Source of the DNA: a bacterium
Lineage (GTDB): Bacteria; Planctomycetota; UBA1135; UBA2386
Assembly (NCBI GenBank): GCA_030432695.1
Contig: JAUILN010000005.1
Location: forward strand, 310,001-374,000
Direction: 5' to 3'
DNA: 64,000 bases
In this document: positions 25,516 to 33,706 of the stretch, one piece after another
How the letters are laid out: every line of letters starts with the position of its first letter
How positions within the stretch are numbered: the stretch's first letter is position 1
Program-made: the position numbers and the translations under genes
Notes under the pieces: model-generated
What the model was told of the DNA's origin: nothing
What the model saw: only the letters and a program-made list of their open reading frames with translations
The model's database searches: none

Positions 25516-28500
25516 ATGCACGCAACCTGATCCTGGTCGCCTTGATCGTCCTCGTGGGCGGTGGCGCCGCCTTCCTGTTCCTCGGGGAAGACGACTCCCC
25601 CGGGCCGGTCGCGCCCGGGGCGAACAGCCGGCGCGACGACCCGTCCGAGGAGCCGTCGCGCGGCGCGACCCGGTCCGCCGATGGCGTGGCCCGCACCGAT
25701 GTCGCCCTCGACCCGAGCGATCCACAGGCAGCCGCGCTCGCGCGCGACCTGGAAGGTCTCGCCGACCGTGAAGCGATGGCGTTGACCGGTCGGGTCGTCG
25801 ACACCGCCGGCGCGCCGGTGGTTGGCGCCGAGGTCGCGCTCCGCACGCGCATCGATCCGCGGCGCTTCTTCGAGAATGGCGGCGCGCGCGGCTTCGATCC
25901 AGGCAACTTCGATCTGCGGGGCGGGCGAGGCGGCCGCGGTGGCGGCCAGGACTTCCGTGACCTGTTCCGTGGCGCGGTCGCGGCAGACCCCGTGGTCACC
26001 GACGGCCAGGGCCGGTTCCGCTTCGATGCGAAGGCCTACCGCAGTGGCACCCTGGAACTGACCGTCGACCACGACCGCTTCGCGCCGGCCTCGGTGCGCC
26101 GCGACTGGGAGGACGACGAGAAGGACGTCGAGCTGGAGCCCATCGTGCTCAACGCGGGCGTCCGGGTCACCGGCAACGTGGTCGACGCCAACGGCAACTC
26201 CGTGGTCGGCGCCGCCGTGACGCTCGCCAGCGCGAACGGTGGCTTCGGCGGGTTCGGCGGCGGCCGCGGCGGCCGTGGCGGACGCGGCGGCTCTCCGTTC
26301 GGCGGCGACGACTCGCTGCTCGAACTGGTCGACTCGGCCGAGACCGATGCGACCGGGCACTTCGTGATCGACCACGTCCCCGCCGGACAGATCCGCGTGC
26401 GGGCAGAGATGGCGGGTCACCTGCCGTCGGAGTCCGACCGCAAGGACGGCGAGGACGGCGCGACTCTCGACGTCGGCGTGATCGAACTCGGCCCCGGCGC
26501 GGTGCTGCGCGGCGTGGTCGTCGACGCCTACGGCAACCCGATCGAGGGCGCCGAGGTGGTCGCCACCGTGTCTCGCGATGCGGCCTTCTCCGAACTCCGC
26601 GAACTCCCCGAGGAGATCCAGCAGGAGCTGCGCCGCGCGATGGGCCGGTTCATGGGTGCCCGCCAGGAGACCGAGACCGACGCCGACGGCCGGTTCGAGC
26701 TGGACATGGTGCCCGACCGCGCCGTCCGCCTGGAGGTCGACCACCCCGACTACATCAGCAGAGTCGAGGAGCCGGTCGAGCCGCTCAGCACCCCGAACGT
26801 GCAGCTCACGCTGGCCGAGACCCTGGGCCTGTCGGGTCGGATCGTCGACGCGGCGACCGGAGCCCCGGTCGAGACCTTCGGCATCCGGGCCCGCCAGGTC
26901 CGCGACTTCGGCGGCTTCGGCGGACTCGGCGGCCGGCAGCAGCGCGGTGGCCCAGGCGGCCAGGACGATCCTCAGCGCGCCGCCGAGTTCGAGGCCCGGA
27001 TCGCCGAGTTCCAGGCCGACCAGGAGCGTGAACAGGCCAAGGTCCAGCAGCTCGTCGGCGGCTCGGGGCTGATCCCGGGCCGGACCCCGGATCCCGAGGG
27101 ACACACCGGGGGCCGCTTCGACGTCGACGGCCTCCAGCCAGGCACCTACGTCCTGGACATCGATGCGCCGGGCTACGTGAAGATCGCGGCGGGTCGCTAC
27201 GAACTGTCGGCCGACGCCGCGTCGCCGGCCGATCTCACGATCCAGCTCGAACGCGGCACCACCGTGACCGGCATGGTCGTCGACGCCGACAACGGCGTCG
27301 CGATCGCCAACGCACGGGTGTCGCTCGAAGTCCCGCGGGAACAGGACGGCTCGGTCACCAACGACATCCGCAACGGCATGCGAGCGATGTTCGGCGGCCG
27401 TGGCGGCCGCGGCGGAGGCGGCATGTCGCTGCAGGCCGTGCGCACCGACCGCGACGGCCGCTTCGAGTTCGCGCCGACCCGGCCGGGCAACTACGCGCTG
27501 TCGGTCGAGGCCGAGGGCTTCCCGGGCATCGAGGGCCGGGCGTTCCCGGTTCCCGGCAACACGCCCACCCACGACGTCCGCATCACCATGGACAACGGTG
27601 CGCGGGTGTTCGGCAACGTGCTCGGACTCGAGGAGGGCCAGCGCGCCCGCGTGGTGTTCACCCAGGTCGATGGCAGCGAGCGGCGCACCGCCGACGTCGA
27701 CGTCGAGAGTTCCAGCTACGAGATCGAGGGCCTGCTGGCCGGCGGCTACCGGGTCCGTGTCGAGATGCGTGGCGGCGACGGCGGCGACTTCCGGGCCCGC
27801 ATCGGCCAGGCGCTGGCCGAGCGGATGGACGACCAGCCCGACTTGTTCGTGCCCGCGTCCGGCGAGATCCGCTACGACGTCGGCGCCGAGGGCAGCGAAC
27901 TCGGCAAGATCGAAGGACGCGTGTTCCGGAACGGCAACCCGGGCACCGGCCTCGAGGTCCGCCTCGCCGCGGTCGAGGACCCGAACGACGATCCGGCCCG
28001 CCGGCTGCTCGGTCGGATGAGCCGGATGCTGTCGGCGCGCGTCGACGAGCAGGGCAACTTCGAACTCAGCTCGGTGCCGCCCGGCCAGTACTTCATCGAG
28101 GTCTACGCCGGCGGCGGCGGCGGTGGTCGCGGCGGCCGCGGCGGCGGCCCGCAGCTGCGCTTCGGCGGCGGCAACGGCGCCGCGCTGATCCGGCAGCCGA
28201 TCAGCGTGATGGCCGGCCAAACGGTCCCGCAGGTCCTGTCGGTGGACACCGGCGCCGTCGCGCTGCGGTTCGTCGACACCGAGGGCAAGCCGGTCGGCCG
28301 CGCCCGCGTCGAGCTGGTCCGGGCCGACGAATCCGCCGGGGTCGAGCCCGCGCAGTGGCGCGACCTGCCAAGCCACTACTCGACCGGCCTGCGCAACGGC
28401 GCGCTCGAGATCGAGACCGCCCCGGTCGGCACCTGGAAGTACTCGATGCAGGTCGGAGGCGGACAGCCGGTCCTCGGCGAGATCCTCGTGACGCCGGGCG

Positions 28501-28550
28501 TCACCACCGAGGCCGAGGTGCAGGTGCCCGCCACGCAAGGCGGCAACTGA
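25512..28550 (+). CDS. Membrane-anchored carboxypeptidase-regulatory-repeat protein with RGG tracts
   Basis: The protein has 1,012 residues with an N-terminal membrane anchor (residues 6-25, LILVALIVLVGGGAAFLFLG) and then an extracytoplasmic chain of about eight carboxypeptidase-regulatory-like (beta-sandwich) repeats. Each is recognisable by lines such as LTGRVVDTAGAPVVGAEVAL, VTGNVVDANGNSVVGAAVTL, LRGVVVDAYGNPIEGAEVVA and VTGMVVDADNGVAIANARVS followed by DGRFEFDMVP-type turns. Five Gly/Arg-rich inserts sit inside the repeats (near residues 122-146, 243-266, 466-486, 627-640 and 866-889). It is translationally coupled to the sigma fusion upstream, whose outer part is built from the same modules, suggesting an interaction across the periplasm or a shared ligand. 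Confidence 0.85.
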   Translation: MNARNLILVALIVLVGGGAAFLFLGEDDSPGPVAPGANSRRDDPSEEPSRGATRSADGVARTDVALDPSDPQAAALARDLEGLADREAMALTGRVVDTAGAPVVGAEVALRTRIDPRRFFENGGARGFDPGNFDLRGGRGGRGGGQDFRDLFRGAVAADPVVTDGQGRFRFDAKAYRSGTLELTVDHDRFAPASVRRDWEDDEKDVELEPIVLNAGVRVTGNVVDANGNSVVGAAVTLASANGGFGGFGGGRGGRGGRGGSPFGGDDSLLELVDSAETDATGHFVIDHVPAGQIRVRAEMAGHLPSESDRKDGEDGATLDVGVIELGPGAVLRGVVVDAYGNPIEGAEVVATVSRDAAFSELRELPEEIQQELRRAMGRFMGARQETETDADGRFELDMVPDRAVRLEVDHPDYISRVEEPVEPLSTPNVQLTLAETLGLSGRIVDAATGAPVETFGIRARQVRDFGGFGGLGGRQQRGGPGGQDDPQRAAEFEARIAEFQADQEREQAKVQQLVGGSGLIPGRTPDPEGHTGGRFDVDGLQPGTYVLDIDAPGYVKIAAGRYELSADAASPADLTIQLERGTTVTGMVVDADNGVAIANARVSLEVPREQDGSVTNDIRNGMRAMFGGRGGRGGGGMSLQAVRTDRDGRFEFAPTRPGNYALSVEAEGFPGIEGRAFPVPGNTPTHDVRITMDNGARVFGNVLGLEEGQRARVVFTQVDGSERRTADVDVESSSYEIEGLLAGGYRVRVEMRGGDGGDFRARIGQALAERMDDQPDLFVPASGEIRYDVGAEGSELGKIEGRVFRNGNPGTGLEVRLAAVEDPNDDPARRLLGRMSRMLSARVDEQGNFELSSVPPGQYFIEVYAGGGGGGRGGRGGGPQLRFGGGNGAALIRQPISVMAGQTVPQVLSVDTGAVALRFVDTEGKPVGRARVELVRADESAGVEPAQWRDLPSHYSTGLRNGALEIETAPVGTWKYSMQVGGGQPVLGEILVTPGVTTEAEVQVPATQGGN

Positions 28551-28599
28551 CCGGCCCGACCGCGTCGGCGGCACCGCGCGGCGGGCGACGGGCGCTATC

Positions 28600-30033
28600 G
28601 TGGGCCGGGTGTCGTCCCTCCTACGTGGTGTGCTGCGCCTCGCCGGCCTCCTCGCCGCGCTGACGCTGTTCGTGTCGGCCGTGGCTCCTGCTCAGGACCG
28701 GCCCTCGATCGTCCTGATCCTGGCCGACGACCTGGGCTACGCGGACCTCGGCTGCCAGGGTAGTCGCGACTACGAGACGCCGGCGGTCGACCGTCTCGCG
28801 GCCGAAGGACTGCGGTTCACGGCGGGCTACGCGAACGCGCCGAACTGCGCCCCCACGCGTGCCTGCCTGCTCAGCGGTCGCGACGTCACCGAGCACGGCA
28901 TCTGGACCGTCGGCAGCGGCGCGCGCGGCAAGGCCGGGAACCGCCGCAGCGTGCCGCCGGACAATCGCACCACGCTGCCGGCCGACACCGTCACGCTGGC
29001 CGAATGTCTCCGGGCCCGGAGCTACCGCTGCGGCTTCGTCGGCAAGTGGCACCTCGGCGAGCCGGGCACGACCGGCCCGCTCGAGCAAGGCTTCGAGTTC
29101 AATGCGGGCGGCCACCACGCCGGACACCCGAAGTCGTACTCCAGTCCCTACCGCAATCCGGCGCTCGTGGACGGCCCGCGGGGCGAATATCTGACCGACC
29201 GGCTGACCGACGAGGCGCTGGGCTTCCTCGACGGTATCGCCGAGGACGAGCAGTTCTTCCTGCTCCTCGCCCACTACACCGTGCACACGCCGATCCAGCC
29301 CGCGGCAGCCGATCTCGCGGCGTGCGAGGGACTCGAACCCGACGGCGGCCAGTGCCACCCCGCGTATGCCGCGATGGTGCGTAGCCTCGACCGCAGCGTC
29401 GCGCGGCTGCTCGCGCACCTGGAGGAACTCGACCGGACGGACTCCACTCTCGTGGTGTTCACCTCCGACAACGGCGGCGTCGGTGGCTACGACGGTCTGC
29501 AGGCCCGCGAGTGGACCGACAACCGACCGCTGCGAGGCGGCAAGGGCATGCTGACCGAAGGTGGCATCCGGGTGCCGTGGATCGTCCGCTGGCCCGGCGT
29601 CACCCGGCCGGGTTCGGTCTCCGACGTGCCGATCGTCACCTACGACCTGTTCCCGACCTTCCTCGCGCTCGCCGGCGAACCACTCGACCCCCTGCACCGC
29701 GACCCGCGGACGGACGGAGTCGACCTCGCACCGCTGCTCCGCGACGAGCCCCTGGCCGAACGTGATCTGGTCTGGCACTTCCCCGGTTACCTCGAGGCCA
29801 ACGCCTCCGCCGGCACCTGGCGAACCACCCCGGCCGCTGCGATCCGCCGCGGTCGCCACAAGCTGATCGAAGACCTCGAGACCGGCGCGGCCGAACTGTT
29901 CGATCTCGACGCCGACGTCGCTGAGACCACCGACCTCGCGGCGAAAGATCCGGAACGCACCGCGGAGTTGCTCGGCGCATTGCGTGGGTGGCGCGAGCGT
30001 CGCTCGGCACCGATGCCGACGACGAAGGAGTAG
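28600..30033 (+). CDS. Secreted sulfatase (type I, formylglycine-dependent)
   Basis: The protein has 477 residues with a signal peptide (LLAALTLFVSAVAPA, cut near residue 31). Sulfatase motifs are present: metal-binding Asp43-Asp44 in LADDLGYADLG, the active-site segment NCAPTRACLLSG with Cys83 to be converted to formylglycine, GKWHLG, and the second metal site FTSDNGG. The activation motif is CxPTR rather than the common CxPSR. The C-terminal subdomain ends with ELFDLDADVAETTDLA. Planctomycetes carry many such enzymes for desulfating marine polysaccharides; the exact substrate is not predictable. The start is GTG at 28600; a second GTG three codons later is equally possible. It is convergent with the cyanophycinase-like gene. 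Confidence 0.92.
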   Translation: MGRVSSLLRGVLRLAGLLAALTLFVSAVAPAQDRPSIVLILADDLGYADLGCQGSRDYETPAVDRLAAEGLRFTAGYANAPNCAPTRACLLSGRDVTEHGIWTVGSGARGKAGNRRSVPPDNRTTLPADTVTLAECLRARSYRCGFVGKWHLGEPGTTGPLEQGFEFNAGGHHAGHPKSYSSPYRNPALVDGPRGEYLTDRLTDEALGFLDGIAEDEQFFLLLAHYTVHTPIQPAAADLAACEGLEPDGGQCHPAYAAMVRSLDRSVARLLAHLEELDRTDSTLVVFTSDNGGVGGYDGLQAREWTDNRPLRGGKGMLTEGGIRVPWIVRWPGVTRPGSVSDVPIVTYDLFPTFLALAGEPLDPLHRDPRTDGVDLAPLLRDEPLAERDLVWHFPGYLEANASAGTWRTTPAAAIRRGRHKLIEDLETGAAELFDLDADVAETTDLAAKDPERTAELLGALRGWRERRSAPMPTTKE

Positions 30034-30041
30034 CGGGCGGT

Positions 30042-31685
30042 TCAATCCCGCAGTGGATCTGCGAGACGCACGCGCGCGCCTGCCGAGAAGCCCCGCACCA
30101 CCGGCTCTCCGCCGCTCCGCGCATCCACCCACCACGCGCTTCCCGTGCCGACGACCTCGGCTTCGCCGTCGCGGACGACGATCGCGGTCCCCTCGTCGAG
30201 ACCGATCCCCAGGGTGTCGGGGTGCCTCCGGACGACGCCGAGCAGATCGGGCAGCCTCCGCCGCTGCGAGAAGTGCTGGTCGACCGCCACGCCCTCGAGG
30301 TAGCCGAAGCCGCGCAGGTAGCCCTCAGCCAGCATCACCGTGTTGCCCAAGGGATGACCGCGGACCAGCAGTTCGCCCTGGATGGTCGCTCCGGCCGAGC
30401 TACCGCCGACCACGCCGCCGCGCTCGAGAACCGCGCGGAACGCCGCTTCGACCTCGGTGTCGGCGTAGGCATCCACCAGCCGCCACTGCCGCCCGCCGTC
30501 GAACCAGACCCCGGTCGCGCGACGCAGCTTCGCCAGCTCCAGCTCTCCGGGAGCCCGCAGGGATTCCGGCTGGAACAGCGCCACGTCGCCGACGCCGGAC
30601 CGACGCAGCACGTCCACCATCCGCGAGCCGCGCCCGGCTTCGAACCCACCCGCGGTCGGGACCACGACCACCGCGCCGGCAGCTCCACCCGCCGCGTCGA
30701 CGAAGCGTTGCAGGACCTCCTCGGGCAACCGCCCGCCGCCGACGACCATCAGCGTGCCGCCGTCCGGCAGGCCGACCGCGCCGGGGTCGGGCAACAGCCT
30801 GGCCCGCATCCGCGCGGCGCGCTGGACCTGGACCAGATCGAATCCGGCCCCTGGTTCCAAGAGCTGCTCACGCGCGGGACGCCCGGCCCCGGCGGCCCAG
30901 CGCAAGGTCACCGCACCGTCCCCCAGCACCCGCACGTCCCGGCCGTGGATCCATACCGCGGTGCGCTCGTCGAGGCCCATGCCCAGGACGCCACCTCCAT
31001 GGAGTGCGTGCCGGTCGACCGCGAGACGCAGCCGACCCTGACGCTCTCGTTGGCGAAAGTGCTGGTCGACGATCACGTGGTTCAAGAGCGCCAGACCGAA
31101 GCCGAGCTGCGGCTCGCTCCGCCCGCCGGCGATCATGAACGTGCTGGCGATCGCGGCCCCCGCCGAGGTCCCGCCGACCACGCCACCGCGCTCGACGACG
31201 CGCTGGATCGCGACCTGGGCGGCGTGCTGGGGGTCCGCCGCACCAGACGCGTAGACCTCTGCGAGGCGACTCTGCTGCCCGCCGGAGATCCACACCGCGC
31301 GGGCCCGGGCCAGGGGCGCCAGGAACTCCGAGCTCTGGGCCTCCTGCCGATCCCGGGTGTGGACCACCGTCACGTCGGTCCAACCCCGCGCCCGCCACTC
31401 CTCGACCAGGCTCCCGCAATACGCCGCGTCGTCGGCGCGCGCGCTGGCGGTCGGAATCACGCAGAGCGGCGCGTCGCGGCCGCCCGCGGCGGCGGCGAAC
31501 GCCTCGCGGGCGGCGTCGGGTGTCCCACCGCCTCCGACCAGGACCAGGTGACCGGGAATCCCGGTGATCGGGTCGACGCGAAGCACCGCCGGCCCGATCT
31601 GCGCAGTGAGCGGCGTCGCGACGAGCCCGCACCAGAGAGCCACGCGGCGGGTCGCGGCACGCGCCCGATCGACGGCAGCACTCAT
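30042..31685 (-). CDS. Tandem double-domain cyanophycinase-like peptidase (S51 family)
   Basis: The protein has 547 residues and contains two consecutive S51-type domains. Domain 1 (about 44-260) has LVLVGGGGTPDAA, the nucleophile Ser174 in GGTSAGAAIAS, and DQHFRQRERQGRL. Domain 2 (about 308-520) has LMVVGGGRLPEEV, Ser430 in GGSSAGATI, and DQHFSQRRRLPDL. Cyanophycinase and related exopeptidases use the Ser of GxSAG in a class-I glutamine-amidotransferase-like fold; normal family members have one domain of about 270 residues. The N-terminus (MSAAVDRARAATRRVALWCG) is followed by a weak signal-like segment ending TAQ, so it may be exported. It overlaps the thioesterase gene upstream as ATGA. The substrate (cyanophycin, beta-Asp peptides or other) is unknown. 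Confidence 0.85.
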   Translation of the reverse strand: MSAAVDRARAATRRVALWCGLVATPLTAQIGPAVLRVDPITGIPGHLVLVGGGGTPDAAREAFAAAAGGRDAPLCVIPTASARADDAAYCGSLVEEWRARGWTDVTVVHTRDRQEAQSSEFLAPLARARAVWISGGQQSRLAEVYASGAADPQHAAQVAIQRVVERGGVVGGTSAGAAIASTFMIAGGRSEPQLGFGLALLNHVIVDQHFRQRERQGRLRLAVDRHALHGGGVLGMGLDERTAVWIHGRDVRVLGDGAVTLRWAAGAGRPAREQLLEPGAGFDLVQVQRAARMRARLLPDPGAVGLPDGGTLMVVGGGRLPEEVLQRFVDAAGGAAGAVVVVPTAGGFEAGRGSRMVDVLRRSGVGDVALFQPESLRAPGELELAKLRRATGVWFDGGRQWRLVDAYADTEVEAAFRAVLERGGVVGGSSAGATIQGELLVRGHPLGNTVMLAEGYLRGFGYLEGVAVDQHFSQRRRLPDLLGVVRRHPDTLGIGLDEGTAIVVRDGEAEVVGTGSAWWVDARSGGEPVVRGFSAGARVRLADPLRD

Positions 31686-32116
31686 CGTCCGCCCCCTGCG
31701 TCGATCCCCTCGCTGACGGCGATCCGGCTCCGGACCGGTTCCGGGATCCGCATCGGTCGCAGCTCCTCGTCGACCCAGACCAGCGACGCGTCGCCCTCGG
31801 CGAGCGGCTGCTCACCACGCCGCACCGCGTAGTCCATCGCGAAGCTGCTGTTGCCGAGACGGGTCACCCGCGCCGCGACGTCCAGCACGTCCCCCGCCCG
31901 GCCCGGGGCCAGGAACCGCAGCGACGACGCCGCCAGCACGAAGGGGAAGCGCTGTCCCCGCATCACCTCGAAGCCGGCGAAGTAGGCCCAGCGGGCCTGC
32001 TCGAACAGGGTCAGATACACCGCGTTGTTCAGGACCCCCTGGGCATCGACGTCCTTCCAGCGGACCACCTCCCGGCAGACCACCCGCTGCGGACCAGTCT
32101 CGTCTCTCGCTGCCAT
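31682..32116 (-). CDS. Acyl-CoA thioesterase, 4-hydroxybenzoyl-CoA thioesterase (hotdog) family
   Basis: The protein has 144 residues, the size of a single hotdog-fold thioesterase of the YbgC/FadM type. The motif VVRWKDVDAQGVLNNAVYLT contains the catalytic Asp with the usual order of D-x-D-x-x-G-x-x-N, followed by LFEQARWAYFAGF. The C-terminal half alternates beta strands (LDVAARVTRLGNSSFAMDYA, GDASLVWVD). The ATG at 32116 is supported by family length. The stop overlaps the start of the cyanophycinase-like gene, so both are made together, although no metabolic link is evident. It is divergent from the HtrA-like gene with a gap of 138 bases. Confidence 0.9.
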   Translation of the reverse strand: MAARDETGPQRVVCREVVRWKDVDAQGVLNNAVYLTLFEQARWAYFAGFEVMRGQRFPFVLAASSLRFLAPGRAGDVLDVAARVTRLGNSSFAMDYAVRRGEQPLAEGDASLVWVDEELRPMRIPEPVRSRIAVSEGIDAGGGR

Positions 32117-32254
32117 GGCCCAGACGCTACCCTCGACCGGCACCGGACCTGCGTCGGTTCCTGGACCCGGGCTCCCGAACTGGGAGCATCCGGGCGGACC
32201 GATCGTTCGGACCCGGTCCCAGCAGAGCCGGTCACGAGTCCCGCAGCACAGCCC

Positions 32255-33694
32255 ATGACGACCCGACAAGCCCTCCCGCTGTTGATCTTCCTCCTGCCTC
32301 TGCTGGCCTGCCGCGGCATCGACGCCCAGGGTGGTGGGCTCGCGGCCCCGACGATCCTGCAGGGCCTCGAACCCGACAGCGACGAACTCGACCTGCGCAC
32401 CACGCCGGTGGTCCGCGCGGTGCAGAGAGCCGCCAACAGCGTCGTCAGCATCTACATCCTCCACGAAGGCGGCAACCGTGACGCGGTCGAGGGCCAGGGC
32501 TCGGGCGTGATCGTCGACGAGCTCGGCCTGGTGATCACCAACTGGCACGTGATCGCCACCTACGAGCGGGCCCGCGACGGCCGCAAGCTGCAGGTGCGGC
32601 TCAAGGACGAACGCCGGTTCGACGCCGCGTTGCTGAGCTTCTCGCCAGAGCACGACCTGGCGCTGCTGCAGTTGAAACTGCCGGCAGGCCAGACCGTGAA
32701 GCCGGTGCGGGCCGGGCGCTCCGAGTCGCTGATGGTCGGCGAGACGGTGATCGCGATCGGCAATCCACAGGGCCACGCCAACACCGTCACCGTCGGCGTG
32801 CTGTCGGCGATCGACCGCTCGATCGACGTGCGCGCTCCCGACGGACAGGTCCGCCGCTACGAGGGCCTGCTGCAGACCGACGCCGCGATCAACCAGGGCA
32901 ACAGCGGCGGTGCCCTGCTGGACATCACCGGCAAGCTGATCGGCATCAACAACGCGATGGCGATGGGCGTCGAGAACATCGGCTTCGCGATCCCGGTCGA
33001 CACCGTCAAGCGGGTGTTCGAGGACGAGCTGCTGCGCTACGACAACCTCGCCTCGGTGTGGATCGGCGCGCGCATCGGCGAGCGTGACGGCGCGCTGGTG
33101 ATCGACGACGTGTCACGGCACGGACCGGCCGAACGAGTGGGTCTCCGCAAGGGTGACACGGTGGTCTCGATCGAGGGCAACGCGGTGCGCTCGGCCTTCG
33201 ACTACCACCGCGCGCTCGCCAGTGCCCAAGTCGACGCGCCGATCCCCATGGTGATCGAACGCGATGGCAAGCGCCTGGAAGCGGCACCGTTCGGCCTGGG
33301 GCCAGCGGCCCGCGCCGTGGTGCAGATCGCCGGCGTGGAGTTCGCACCGGTGACCGTCGACCAGGACAAGGAGCTGCTGCGCTCCGCGACGCTCGCCTAC
33401 TACCGAGGCACCCGCGGTCGGGTCCGGATGCTGCCGGTCGCCCTCCGGGTCCGCGACGTCCATCCGGGAAGCCCGGCCGAGTCGCTCGGCATGCAGAGCG
33501 GTGACCTGGTGCTCGGCACCGTGGTCTGGAACCCGTTCTACGGCCGCCGCAACGCGCCACTGGCGTCGCTGCAGGACTTCGCCGACCGACTGGTCGACGC
33601 CAGCCGCTCCGGTGCGCTGCCGATCACCGTGATGCGCGGCGACGAGATCCTCGAGGGCGAGCTCGAGGTCGAGGCCACCGACCGGCGCGACTGA
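32255..33694 (+). CDS. HtrA/DegP-like serine protease lipoprotein with two PDZ regions
   Basis: The protein has 479 residues. A signal peptide ends in LPLLAC, a good lipobox with Cys19, so it is probably an envelope lipoprotein. The trypsin-like domain (about 55-255) has a complete triad: His98 in TNWHVI, Asp134 in EHDLALL and Ser217 in GNSGGALLD. The substrate-binding loops GNPQGHANTVTVG and IGFAIPVDTVKRV are as in DegP. A first PDZ domain covers about 270-345 (GPAERVGLRKGDTVVSI) and a second about 390-475 (SPAESLGMQSGDLVLGT). Likely roles are degradation or folding control of envelope proteins. It is a single-gene unit, convergent with the next gene. Confidence 0.92.
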   Translation: MTTRQALPLLIFLLPLLACRGIDAQGGGLAAPTILQGLEPDSDELDLRTTPVVRAVQRAANSVVSIYILHEGGNRDAVEGQGSGVIVDELGLVITNWHVIATYERARDGRKLQVRLKDERRFDAALLSFSPEHDLALLQLKLPAGQTVKPVRAGRSESLMVGETVIAIGNPQGHANTVTVGVLSAIDRSIDVRAPDGQVRRYEGLLQTDAAINQGNSGGALLDITGKLIGINNAMAMGVENIGFAIPVDTVKRVFEDELLRYDNLASVWIGARIGERDGALVIDDVSRHGPAERVGLRKGDTVVSIEGNAVRSAFDYHRALASAQVDAPIPMVIERDGKRLEAAPFGLGPAARAVVQIAGVEFAPVTVDQDKELLRSATLAYYRGTRGRVRMLPVALRVRDVHPGSPAESLGMQSGDLVLGTVVWNPFYGRRNAPLASLQDFADRLVDASRSGALPITVMRGDEILEGELEVEATDRRD

Positions 33695-33706
33695 GCGCCG
33701 CCCGGA

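Noticed and set aside
25455..28574. A minus-strand frame of about 1,040 codons opposite the carboxypeptidase-regulatory protein
   Set aside because: It mirrors the sense gene almost exactly, has no signature, and its residue use is that of third-position GC bias.
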